Shown here in pieces: positions 42,122 through 49,915 of a DNA stretch of 64,000 bases. The DNA comes from Actinoallomurus oryzae (lineage in GTDB: Bacteria; Actinomycetota; Actinomycetes; Streptosporangiales; Streptosporangiaceae): assembly GCF_039541955.1 (NCBI RefSeq), contig NZ_BAABHF010000042.1:156561-220560 (forward strand). The letters run 5' to 3'. Both the position numbers and the translations under genes were made by a program. The notes beneath the pieces are model-generated. The model had not been told where the DNA came from. It worked only from the letters and a program-made list of their open reading frames with translations, and did not search any database. Position 1 is the first letter of the stretch. The number at the start of each line of letters is the position of its first letter.

Positions 42122-43624
42122 TCAGCCGAAGATGCCGCAGGACCAGGAGACGCTGATGGAACCGTTCGGGGAGAAGAACACCTCGGCGCTGTCCGTCGGA
42201 CAGGCGCCCGCGTCCTTCGTCACCGTCACAGTGGCCTGATCGCCCTTCGCGAGGTGGCCGCTCGACCTGTCGAGCGATATAGGCCCGGAGGCCTTGGCGG
42301 TCCACGGGACCGCGCCGCCGACGGCCGTCACCGTGACCTGGCAGTCGTCATCTCCGTCATCCAGCGCACAGTTGCCGCTGACGGAAAGGGTGCCCGGCTT
42401 CGGCTTGGTCGTCGGCTTGTGGGTCTTCGGCGGGGCCGGGCGGTGGGTGGTCGGGGTGGGGGTCGGCGTGTGCTTGGTGGGCGTGGGCGTCGGCGTGTGC
42501 TTGGTCTTCGACGGGGACGGCTCGACGCTGTCGCTCGGCGACGGGAAGGCGTCCGACGGGCTGTCGCTCGGACCGGCCGCGACGTTGCCGGGGACCTTGT
42601 TGTTCAGGTTCTTGGGGTCCTCCGACCCGCCGCCCGTCAGCAGGAAGATGGCGCCGATGACCAGCACGACGCACGCGGCCACCGCGACGGCGGGCAGCAG
42701 GTGCGAGGACGTGCCGTCGCCGCGCCGGTCCTTGCGGGCCGGCTGCGCGCGGCGTTCGAGGCTGGTCGGCCAGCCCCAGACGTCGAACGGCTCGGCGCGC
42801 TGCGCGATGCGTGTGCGGTTCTCGTGCTGGTCGGGCGCGTCGGCGAGCGACAGCACGGCCATCCGCAGGTCGGAGGGGATCGCCGCGACCGGCAGCACCT
42901 GCATCAGCCGGTTCGTGGAGACCTTGCGCTTGCGGCGGTCGCGGCAGACCGGGCAGGACTCGATGTGGCGGATCAGCTTGCGCGCGACCTCCGACGGCAG
43001 CGGCCACTCGTTCTCGTCCACGAGGGCGGCCACACTCGGGCAGTCGCCGCGTCCCGTACGCGCGATGATGGCGGCGGCGAGAGAGCTGTCCAGGTCGTCG
43101 CGCGCCTGGGCGACCAGCTCGGTCGCCTGCTGGGAGGAGATGCCGAGCACGCCGCCGAGCTCCTCGGCGGACAGGTCGTGCCGCGCGGACAGGTCGATCG
43201 CCTCGCGGTGGCGGGCGGCCATCCCGGCGAGTGCGCTGTGCACGAGCTGCCGGGTCTCCTCGAGCCGCTGGCGCTCCTCGGCGTCGAGGAACGCGTCCTC
43301 GTTCTGCTCGGGCGCCCCGTGGCGCTGCTCGGGACGCTCGGGGTCGGCGAGCTGCCGCAGGCACTCGTTGCGGACGATGGCATAGACCCAGCTGCGGAAG
43401 CGCTCGGGCTCGCGCAGCTTGCCGATGTGCTCCTGCGTCGCGATGAGCGAGTCGTGCAGGGCGTCCGCGGCCATGTCCTGGTCGCGGAGCAGCGCGTGAC
43501 AGTAGTCGAACAGGCGCGGCGCGTAGAAGTCGTAGATCTCCGCCAGTGCGGTGGCGTCACCGTCGCGCAGCGACTGCGCCAGCCGACGATCCTCTACACG
43601 GCCGAGACTGGGCCAACCGGCCAC
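42122..43624 (-). CDS. ECF sigma factor fused to zinc-finger, membrane helix and extracytoplasmic beta domain (paralogue 3)
   Basis: This 500-residue protein has the same plan as the gene at 38686: region 2 (YDFYAPRLFDYCHALLRDQD and SWVYAIVRNECLRQ), region 4 (HREAIDLSARHDLSAEELGG), finger HIESCPVCRDRRK, a membrane helix (about 335-355), a Pro/Thr-Lys linker with repeated TPTPTK units, and a C-terminal beta domain ending SWSCGIFG. Identity with paralogue 2 is high in region 2 and lower in the outer domain, which suggests different external signals. GTG start. Its promoter lies about 95 nt upstream with a strong hairpin in between. Confidence 0.86.
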   Translation of the reverse strand: MAGWPSLGRVEDRRLAQSLRDGDATALAEIYDFYAPRLFDYCHALLRDQDMAADALHDSLIATQEHIGKLREPERFRSWVYAIVRNECLRQLADPERPEQRHGAPEQNEDAFLDAEERQRLEETRQLVHSALAGMAARHREAIDLSARHDLSAEELGGVLGISSQQATELVAQARDDLDSSLAAAIIARTGRGDCPSVAALVDENEWPLPSEVARKLIRHIESCPVCRDRRKRKVSTNRLMQVLPVAAIPSDLRMAVLSLADAPDQHENRTRIAQRAEPFDVWGWPTSLERRAQPARKDRRGDGTSSHLLPAVAVAACVVLVIGAIFLLTGGGSEDPKNLNNKVPGNVAAGPSDSPSDAFPSPSDSVEPSPSKTKHTPTPTPTKHTPTPTPTTHRPAPPKTHKPTTKPKPGTLSVSGNCALDDGDDDCQVTVTAVGGAVPWTAKASGPISLDRSSGHLAKGDQATVTVTKDAGACPTDSAEVFFSPNGSISVSWSCGIFG

Positions 43625-43671
43625 AGGTTCCTCCCGAGAGTGTCATGCCCGGACAGGCCCCCGGAAGTGAA

Positions 43672-43710
43672 GAAGGAGGCCCGACGCCCCGCTCCCGTCG
43701 GGCCTCCTTC
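43672..43710 (-). terminator. 15-bp perfect hairpin between promoter and start of the third sigma gene
   Basis: GAAGGAGGCCCGACG pairs perfectly with CGTCGGGCCTCCTTC around a 9-nt loop. On the minus strand it comes right after the ECF promoter and is followed by TTCACTTCC. It could be the intrinsic terminator of the upstream VWA gene, an attenuator of the sigma gene, or both. Its place at the very 5' end of the predicted sigma mRNA is notable. Confidence 0.7.
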
Positions 43711-43718
43711 ACGTACAA

Positions 43719-43746
43719 GACGCCGCAGCCGGGAGCCTGGTTTACA
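43719..43746 (-). promoter_or_regulatory. Putative ECF-type promoter of the sigma paralogue at 42122
   Basis: On the minus strand: TGTAAACC (43746-43739), a 16-nt spacer, then CGTC (43722-43719). It is preceded by the same GTGGCAGGATCC block as the promoter at 40134; 19 of 20 positions are shared through the -35 element. The spacers are unrelated in sequence but equal in length, which supports a real promoter rather than mere duplication. Confidence 0.62.
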
Positions 43747-43816
43747 GGATCCTGCCACTAGTCCAAGAAAATCCTCCGCTGAATGATTGGACCGATATGA
43801 ACTCGTGTTGGCGATT

Positions 43817-46204
43817 TCAGTGGCATTGCGGCGAACAGATGCGCCGCGCGATCGTCTCCAGCAGGAAGCGTTGCACGTCCTGGGGCTTCAGGGCGTGGAA
43901 CGCCTCGCCGTTGGTCTCCGACGCGATCTTCTGCATCGCGGACATGTCCACATCCGGCCCGAAGCCGATGAAGACGACCTCGACCGGCCGGTCCGGGTCG
44001 GCCTCCTTCTTCAGCGTACCGAGCAGGGCGGTGAGGGAGATGCCGTTGTCGTCGTCGTTCTTCCCGTCGGTCAGCACGAGGACGGAGTGGTAGTAGCCCG
44101 GCTTGTAGCTCTTCTGCATCGACCGCACGCTCGCCAGCACCGAGTCGTACAGGCCGGTGTTGCCGGTCGGCTTCGGGCGGATGCGTCCCAGGGCGGACAG
44201 GATCTCCTGTCTCCGCGTGCCCGACCCCAGGCGGGTGGACAGCGGCCCGATCGGCACCTCGCTCCGGTAGTCCAGGGCGCCGTTCAGATTGGTGGAGAAC
44301 GTCCACAGCCCCAGGTCGGTGTCGTCGGGCAGCATCGCGAGGCCGTTCTGCGCGATCTGGGCGGTCGCCTGCATGCGGGTCAGACCGTTGCCGACCGGCT
44401 GGGCCATCGACCCCGACACGTCGAGAAGAGTCAGCATCCGGGTGCGCAGGGAGAGCTTGGTCCACGCCTGCATGACGTCGGTGACGTCGCCGGCGGCCGG
44501 CGTCGGCAGCGCGCGGGGCACCCGGGGGCTCAGCCCGTTCTGGGCGGTGAAGCCGTCGCCCGGATGGCCGTCGGGGGTACGGAAGCCGAGCGCGCGCACG
44601 GCGTTCTTCGCGTCGGCGCCGCCGAGCGCCTGCTCGAGCAGGCCGGCCGCGCTCACCTTGTCATCGTTGTCGGTGGCCAGCGTGAACGGGTAGTCCAGGC
44701 TCAGCAGGCCCTCGCTGGGGTACAGCGCGGTGGCCGGTGTGGAGGGGTTCCCGTGGTTGAACTTCCACACCGCCTGCTCGGGCACGATCACGACCGGCGC
44801 ACGTCCGTGCAGGTCGCGGTGGAAGCTGGCGAACAGGGCCTGCGGCGTCGGCGACAGGCTGTTCTGCACGTTGCGGACGATCTGGGTGAAGATCGGGTCG
44901 GCGTTCGGGTCGCCCTGCAGCAGCTCGCGGGTCATCACGACCGCGCCGATGCCGCCCGCGTTGCGGTTCGGGTCGAGGATCTGCAGGTGGACCGAGTTGG
45001 CCGGGAGCATGTCGTTCTTGCTCACCGCGCCCGCGGCGAGGGCGTCGGTGGCCTTGAGCAGCATGTCCCACGTCGGGCGGATGCCCTCACTGTGGATCTT
45101 GTTGGCGAACGTCCGCGACGTGGCGACGACGATCGGCGTCTTGGCCAGTGAGGTCGGCGTCAGATGGACGCTCGACGCGCCCTTGGCGGTGCTGCGCACC
45201 ATCGTGACCCACAGCGAAGAGTCGGGGATCCACACGTCCGGGTCGGCCTCGCCTGGCACGGACCCTCCGCCGGACAGCACCGTGGACATGCCGGCCGGGT
45301 CGGACGCCTTGACCGTCGCCTGCACGCACTTGCCGTTCACCGAGTGCCGCGCGTCGTCGAAGGACTTGGTGACCTGGCTGATGGCCGGGGCGATCTCCGG
45401 CGCCGCCGCCACGTTGAGTTTGATCGCGTCGCTGCCGCAGCCCCGAGGGCCCGCGAGCGCGTACACGCCCGCGCCGAGGAGGATGGCCAGGCCGATCGCG
45501 CCGGCGAGCGGGCCGATCAGCGTGCCGAGCGAGCGGCGGCGCACGGCCCGGCGTCGCCCTCCGCCCCCCGGGCCCGGTCCCGTCCGGCGGCGTCCGCCCT
45601 CCTCACGGCCGTTCTCACCCGGGCTCCGGTCGTCGCGGCCGTAGCCGTCGTCACCCGAGCCTCCCGGGCCGGAGGCGCTTTGGCCTGGGCCGTTCTGGCC
45701 TGGGCCGCCCTGCGGGGGAAGGTTCTGACCCGGTCCGTTCGAGGGTGTTCCGTAGTTGCCGTACCCCTGGCTGCGGAAGTCCGAGCCGCCGTACCCGCCG
45801 GCCGGTATGCCGACGCCGGACCGGCCGAGGCCGGGCCCGATGTAGCCGTCGCGCCCCTGCCCGGGACGCCGGTCGTCGGCCGGGCCGCCCGCGTACCCTC
45901 CGCCACTCGGGGGGCCGTTCGTACGACCGCCGTACGGGTCGCGTCCCCCGCCCGCGCCGTACGGATCGCGCCCCCCGCCCGCGCCGTACGGATCGCGTCC
46001 CCCGCCCGCGCCGTACGGATCGCGTCCGCCGCCCATGCCGTACGGATCGCGTCCGCCGCCCGCGCCGTACGGATCGCGCTGGGCCGGCCGGCGATGGGGA
46101 TCCGCGTCGCCGGGGTTCGCGCCGCCCGGTGGCATCGGACGGCCTGGCTGCCCGTCGTCCGGCGTGCCGCCCGAGGGCTCCTCCTTGCGGCGACGTCCGC
46201 TCAC
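43817..46204 (-). CDS. Membrane-anchored solute-binding plus von Willebrand A domain protein
   Basis: This protein has 795 residues from the GTG at 46204. The cytoplasmic part (about 1-215) is disordered and contains six RDPYG units in a 9-residue repeat. One membrane helix follows (IGLAILLGAGVYALAG). Outside lie a periplasmic-binding-like domain (from KLNVAAAPEIAPAISQVTKS, with FTLATDNDDKVSAAGLLEQA late in it) and a VWA domain whose MIDAS motif is intact in LLDVSGSMAQPVG. Actinobacterial proteins of this layout are predicted surface metal-dependent adhesion or sensing proteins. A sigma-70-like promoter lies about 45 nt upstream. Confidence 0.85.
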   Translation of the reverse strand: MSGRRRKEEPSGGTPDDGQPGRPMPPGGANPGDADPHRRPAQRDPYGAGGGRDPYGMGGGRDPYGAGGGRDPYGAGGGRDPYGAGGGRDPYGGRTNGPPSGGGYAGGPADDRRPGQGRDGYIGPGLGRSGVGIPAGGYGGSDFRSQGYGNYGTPSNGPGQNLPPQGGPGQNGPGQSASGPGGSGDDGYGRDDRSPGENGREEGGRRRTGPGPGGGGRRRAVRRRSLGTLIGPLAGAIGLAILLGAGVYALAGPRGCGSDAIKLNVAAAPEIAPAISQVTKSFDDARHSVNGKCVQATVKASDPAGMSTVLSGGGSVPGEADPDVWIPDSSLWVTMVRSTAKGASSVHLTPTSLAKTPIVVATSRTFANKIHSEGIRPTWDMLLKATDALAAGAVSKNDMLPANSVHLQILDPNRNAGGIGAVVMTRELLQGDPNADPIFTQIVRNVQNSLSPTPQALFASFHRDLHGRAPVVIVPEQAVWKFNHGNPSTPATALYPSEGLLSLDYPFTLATDNDDKVSAAGLLEQALGGADAKNAVRALGFRTPDGHPGDGFTAQNGLSPRVPRALPTPAAGDVTDVMQAWTKLSLRTRMLTLLDVSGSMAQPVGNGLTRMQATAQIAQNGLAMLPDDTDLGLWTFSTNLNGALDYRSEVPIGPLSTRLGSGTRRQEILSALGRIRPKPTGNTGLYDSVLASVRSMQKSYKPGYYHSVLVLTDGKNDDDNGISLTALLGTLKKEADPDRPVEVVFIGFGPDVDMSAMQKIASETNGEAFHALKPQDVQRFLLETIARRICSPQCH
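45933..46079 (-). repeat. 27-bp in-frame tandem repeat
   Basis: Five near-identical 27-bp units encode a 9-residue Gly-rich repeat, GAGGGRDPY (one unit has Met for Ala). It lies in the disordered cytoplasmic part of the VWA protein. Copy number of such repeats often varies between strains. Confidence 0.85.
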
Positions 46205-46590
46205 GGTTGTCCCTCTTTCGCGGGAGATGGGTGGATCTAGAGCGGCACTGTAGCCTCCCCTTCCCAATGTGACCAAAGAGACCAAGGAGAACTTTCCGCA
46301 GGTCAACGCGGGCCGGTCATGACTGGAAAGCTTGCCGGCCGGTAAAGAAACGAACTTCCGCGCACCGACTTGAGTTGACTCCTGGGCCGATACGCTGCGC
46401 CGTCGCGGACGGGCGCCGGTAAGAAATCCTGTTACGCCCGGTTGACGTGACCGCCCCGGGCGAGCGCCGGTGACGGCCCGCCCACGTGGCGTCAACGGAT
46501 TCGGTCTGGTATACGGCCGAACCTGAACCCGCCGCTCAGCTTCGTCGTGCACAGTAGGGCAGGGGCCCACGGCTACGGGGGGAGCGCAGC
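46205..46590. promoter_or_regulatory. 386-bp divergent promoter region
   Basis: This is the gap between the VWA gene (left) and the EEP-family gene (right). For the left gene a promoter reads TTGGTC (46276-46271), an 18-nt spacer and TACAGT (46252-46247) on the minus strand, with TTGGTCTC repeated next to it. For the right gene GGTATACGGC near 46508 could be a -10, but no clear -35 is seen. No gene is evident in the gap. Confidence 0.45.
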
Positions 46591-47583
46591 ATGACGAGAC
46601 TCGCGACCGTACGGGACGACGACGCGACGGCACGACCGGCCACTCGGCGGTGGTGGACAACGGTGATCACCTGGATTCTCGTGGCGATCTGGCTGCTCTG
46701 GGCGGTCGCGCGCCTCGTCGGTGTCGACCGGATGTCCTCCTTCTCCTCGATCCTGATCCCGGCGATGGCCGTGGTGCCGTACGTCGCGGCGGGCGTGGTC
46801 ATCCCGCTCGCCGTCGCCGCGCTGACCCGCAACTGGATCGCGCTCGGGGTCACGGTCGCCGTCGCCGCGGTGTACGCCGGCATCGTGCTGCCGCGGGCGT
46901 TCGGCGGCGGGCAGCCGGACGCGACCGGCCCGCGCCTGCGGATCCTCACCGCCAACCTCAAGTTCGGCCAGGCAGGTGACGCGGGCCTGGTCGACCTGGT
47001 CCGGCGTACGGGCGCCGACGTGCTCAGCGTGCAGGAGTTCACCCCGGCGGCGGCCGAGCGGCTCGACGCGGCGGGCATCGAGGGCCTGATGCCGTACCGG
47101 GTGATCGATCCGCGCGGCGGCCCGGAGGGCACCGGCCTGTACTCCCGCTATCCGCTGACCGAACGGCCCGACCGAGGATCCACCACCTTCGCGATGGTGA
47201 ACGCGACCCTGCAAGTGCCGGGCGCCGCGCCCGTGCGCTTGACGGCCGCGCACCCGCCGGCGCCGCTCGGCCCGGACGCCGCGAGGTGGCGGCACGACCT
47301 GAAGCAGATCCCGACGCCCACCCCGCACGGTGAGGTCGGCATCGTCACGGGCGACTTCAACGCCACACTCGACCACGCACCGCTGCGCCACCTGATCGGG
47401 GAGGGCTTCACGGACGCCGCGGACGCGACCGGGCAGGGCCTCGTGCCGACGTTCCGGCCGTGGCCGCCGATCACGATCGACCACGTGCTCGCCGACCGGC
47501 GCTGCGCGATCGAACGGGTCAAGATCTATCTCCAGCCCGCCAGCGACCACCGAGCGCTCTTCACCGAGCTCCGGCTGCCCTGA
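46591..47583 (+). CDS. Membrane-anchored endonuclease/exonuclease/phosphatase-family protein
   Basis: This 330-residue protein has three N-terminal membrane helices (about 25-110) and then an EEP-fold domain with the family residues in order: Asn in RILTANLKFG, Glu in VLSVQEFTP, His in TAAHPPAPLG, Asp and Asn in VTGDFNATLDH, and the Asp-His pair in TIDHVLADR. It probably acts outside the membrane on a phosphodiester or phospholipid substrate. ATG start with GGGGGGAGC upstream. It is followed 38 nt later by the rRNA methyltransferase gene. Confidence 0.88.
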   Translation: MTRLATVRDDDATARPATRRWWTTVITWILVAIWLLWAVARLVGVDRMSSFSSILIPAMAVVPYVAAGVVIPLAVAALTRNWIALGVTVAVAAVYAGIVLPRAFGGGQPDATGPRLRILTANLKFGQAGDAGLVDLVRRTGADVLSVQEFTPAAAERLDAAGIEGLMPYRVIDPRGGPEGTGLYSRYPLTERPDRGSTTFAMVNATLQVPGAAPVRLTAAHPPAPLGPDAARWRHDLKQIPTPTPHGEVGIVTGDFNATLDHAPLRHLIGEGFTDAADATGQGLVPTFRPWPPITIDHVLADRRCAIERVKIYLQPASDHRALFTELRLP

Positions 47584-47621
47584 CCGCGCCCGGCAGGGAC
47601 TCGGGTCGCGATACTGGAGGC

Positions 47622-48440
47622 ATGGCCCGCCTGATCCCCGTCGCCGACCCGGCCGACCCGCGTCTCGCCGACTACACCCGCCTGCGCGACGTCAACCTCC
47701 GCAAGAGCCTGGAGGCCGAGCACGGCCTGTTCATGGCCGAAGGGGAGAAGGTCATCCGCCGGGCGATCGCCACGGGCCATCCCGTACGCTCCGTGCTGGC
47801 CGCGCGCCGCTGGGTCGAGCCCCTGTCCGACGTGCTCGGCGACGCGCCGGTGTACGTCGTGGAGGACGCGGTGGCCGAGGCGGTGACCGGGTTCCCGGTG
47901 CACCGCGGCGCGCTCGCGTCGATGGAGCGCCTGCCGCTGCCGTCCACCGGCACGCTCCTGCCGGGCGTACGCCGCATCCTCGTCCTGGAGGACCTCGTCG
48001 ACCACGGCAACGTCGGGGCGATCTTCCGGTGCGCGGCGGCCCTCGGCGTCGAGGCGGTCGTCCTGTCACCCCGCTGCGCGGACCCGCTGTACCGGCGTTC
48101 GGTCAAGGTGTCGATGGGCGCGGTCTTCGCCGTGCCGTACGCCCGGATGACCGACTGGCACGGCGGCCTGGACGAGCTGCGCGCGGCCGGGTTCACGCTG
48201 CTGGCGCTCACCCCGGACCAGGCGGCCACGCCGATCGGCAAGGCGCCGCGGGGAGAGCGCGTCGCCCTGATGCTCGGCGCGGAGGGCGACGGCCTGTCCT
48301 CCCGCTGGCTCCGTGAGGCCGACGAACCCGTGTGCATCCCGATGAGCGGCGACGCGATGGACCGCGGCGTCGACTCGCTCAACGTGGTCGCGGCCGCGGC
48401 GATCGCCTGCCACGAACTGATGCGCCCCGGCGTCCTGTAG
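47622..48440 (+). CDS. SpoU/TrmH-family RNA 2'-O-methyltransferase
   Basis: This 272-residue methyltransferase has an N-terminal substrate-binding domain and a SPOUT knot domain. The SPOUT motifs are DHGNVGAIFRCAAALG (motif 1), LMLGAEGDGLSSRWL (motif 2) and SLNVVAAAAIACHEL (motif 3). It methylates a ribose in rRNA or tRNA with SAM. The ATG at 47622 has CTGGAGG upstream. Which RNA nucleotide it modifies is not clear. Confidence 0.92.
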   Translation: MARLIPVADPADPRLADYTRLRDVNLRKSLEAEHGLFMAEGEKVIRRAIATGHPVRSVLAARRWVEPLSDVLGDAPVYVVEDAVAEAVTGFPVHRGALASMERLPLPSTGTLLPGVRRILVLEDLVDHGNVGAIFRCAAALGVEAVVLSPRCADPLYRRSVKVSMGAVFAVPYARMTDWHGGLDELRAAGFTLLALTPDQAATPIGKAPRGERVALMLGAEGDGLSSRWLREADEPVCIPMSGDAMDRGVDSLNVVAAAAIACHELMRPGVL

Positions 48441-48457
48441 CGCCCGCGGCGCGGACG

Positions 48458-49417
48458 TCAGTGCGCGCCGCCGCCGGGACGGCGCGTCCTGCGGTGCGCG
48501 CCCTTCTGCTTCGGCGTGCGAGCGTGGGCCCGGCCGAGCCGCACCTGCGTCAGGAGCAGGGAGAAGGCGACGAGAAGCGCGGCGAGCCAGGCCGCCTGGG
48601 TGCTGGCCAGCTTGTCGAAGGTGAGCTCGTCGGCCGCGTCGGCGGTCCCGCGCATCTGCTGGGAGTTGCTGGTGTTCAGGACCGGAGCGGTCGACGGCGT
48701 CTGCGACGGCGCGATCGAAGGCAACACGGCCGGATCGTTCGACGGAGCGACGGACGGCGCCGGCGTGCTCCCGGACGACCCCAGCCCACTCGGCAGATCC
48801 GAGGTGCTCGAACTGCTGCCACTGGAGCCGCTGCTGCTACTCGACCCGCTGCTCTTACTCGACCCACCGGACTTCGAGGGCGACGAGGAGGGCGAGGACG
48901 ACGGTTTCTTGGTCACCTTGAAGGAGGTGGACTTGACCCCGCTGTCGACGTTGTCTGAACCGAAAGCATCGCCCGTTATCTTGACCGTGCCGGGCTTCAT
49001 GCCGGAGTCGACGGTGACCGTGAAGGTTATGTCTTGGTCCTCGCCGGCGCTGAGGTCTCCGACTTTGCAAAGAGTCGGGGTGGAGAGAGTGCAATCTGGG
49101 CTCAGCGCGGCCTTGGAATCCGCGCCGAGGCTCAACCGGACGTTTTTGCTGGTCGCGTCGGTGCTGGCGACGTGCGCTGTGAACTTGACCGCCGTCCCCG
49201 CGTGGATCGCACCGGTGCCGATGCGTTTGAAGCTCAGGCTGAGCTTCGGAGTGGGCGTGGGGGTCGGGGTCGGGTCGGGGGTGTCGGAGGCCGAGGTCGA
49301 CGTAGTGGGGGACGGGCTGTCCGTCGCCTCCGCGAGGGCGGCCGCGGTGCCGCTGACCAGGACGATGCCTGTGCCAACGCTGATGATCAGTGGGGTTCGT
49401 ACCGATCGTGCGAGCAC
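48458..49417 (-). CDS. Secreted, C-terminally anchored Ser/Thr-rich protein with Ig-like domain
   Basis: The start is placed at the GTG at 49417 (AGGAGG lies about 10 nt upstream), giving about 319 residues with a signal peptide (IISVGTGIVLVSGTAAALAEA). A Thr/Pro linker leads to an Ig-like beta domain (about 60-165, with LSPDCTLSTPTLCKVGDLSAG forming a likely disulfide). Next come a long Ser/Gly/Lys stretch, a Pro/Ser region, a membrane helix (AWLAALLVAFSLLLTQV) and a basic tail. It looks like a cell-surface stalk or sensor. An in-frame TTG at 49435 lies within its own ribosome site and is unlikely. Confidence 0.75.
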   Translation of the reverse strand: MLARSVRTPLIISVGTGIVLVSGTAAALAEATDSPSPTTSTSASDTPDPTPTPTPTPKLSLSFKRIGTGAIHAGTAVKFTAHVASTDATSKNVRLSLGADSKAALSPDCTLSTPTLCKVGDLSAGEDQDITFTVTVDSGMKPGTVKITGDAFGSDNVDSGVKSTSFKVTKKPSSSPSSSPSKSGGSSKSSGSSSSSGSSGSSSSTSDLPSGLGSSGSTPAPSVAPSNDPAVLPSIAPSQTPSTAPVLNTSNSQQMRGTADAADELTFDKLASTQAAWLAALLVAFSLLLTQVRLGRAHARTPKQKGAHRRTRRPGGGAH

Positions 49418-49546
49418 CGCCCACGACCTCCTCAACGCTTGTCGTTGATTTCAACCCTACGCTTCGTCATGCGTGAGGTAAGAATCATGCGATCACGTCA
49501 AGGCCGATCAATCAACAGGGCAAGCGAACTTGTCGCCCTGAATGCC

Positions 49547-49915
49547 CTAAATGTTCTCCTCGCGTAGTTGGTCGATCTCTTCGCGTGAGACCCAGATCTG
49601 GTACACGCCGGCGTCGACCGTCTCCAGGCCCAGCGCCGCCGCGACCGGGGCGCGGCCACCGGCGTACTCCAGCCGCACCCAGCCGCTGTGCTCCCCGATG
49701 ACGACGAAGGGCTCTCCGCGCCACGTGCAGTGCGTCCGGACGTACCGCAGGTCGTCCACCTCGGCGTCGCGGACCACACGCACGAAGCGGGCCGGGCCCA
49801 CCTCGTCGAACCCCTCCGCGGGCTCGGTGGCGTAGAGCCGCACCTCGCCGTCGACGCCGGGTGTGGCGTCGTACTCCGCGCCGCGCCAGCGTGCGGTGTA
49901 GCCGTCGCGAATCAC
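49547..49915 (-). CDS. 122-residue cytoplasmic protein coupled to the SseB-repeat gene
   Basis: I do not recognise a named family. The protein is acidic, soluble and predicted alpha/beta, with regions RWRGAEYDATPGVDGEVRLY and WRGEPFVVIGEHSGWVRLEY that look like small repeated sheets. The GTG start overlaps the stop of the large SseB-domain gene by GTGA, so the two are made together. Size, charge and coupling fit an immunity or binding partner of the C-terminal domain of that protein, but this is inference. Confidence 0.6.
   Translation of the reverse strand: MIRDGYTARWRGAEYDATPGVDGEVRLYATEPAEGFDEVGPARFVRVVRDAEVDDLRYVRTHCTWRGEPFVVIGEHSGWVRLEYAGGRAPVAAALGLETVDAGVYQIWVSREEIDQLREENI

Noticed and set aside
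45933..46079. Regular 27-bp repeats that could be taken for a CRISPR-like array
   Set aside because: The repeats touch each other without spacers, are in frame and encode a Gly-rich protein segment.
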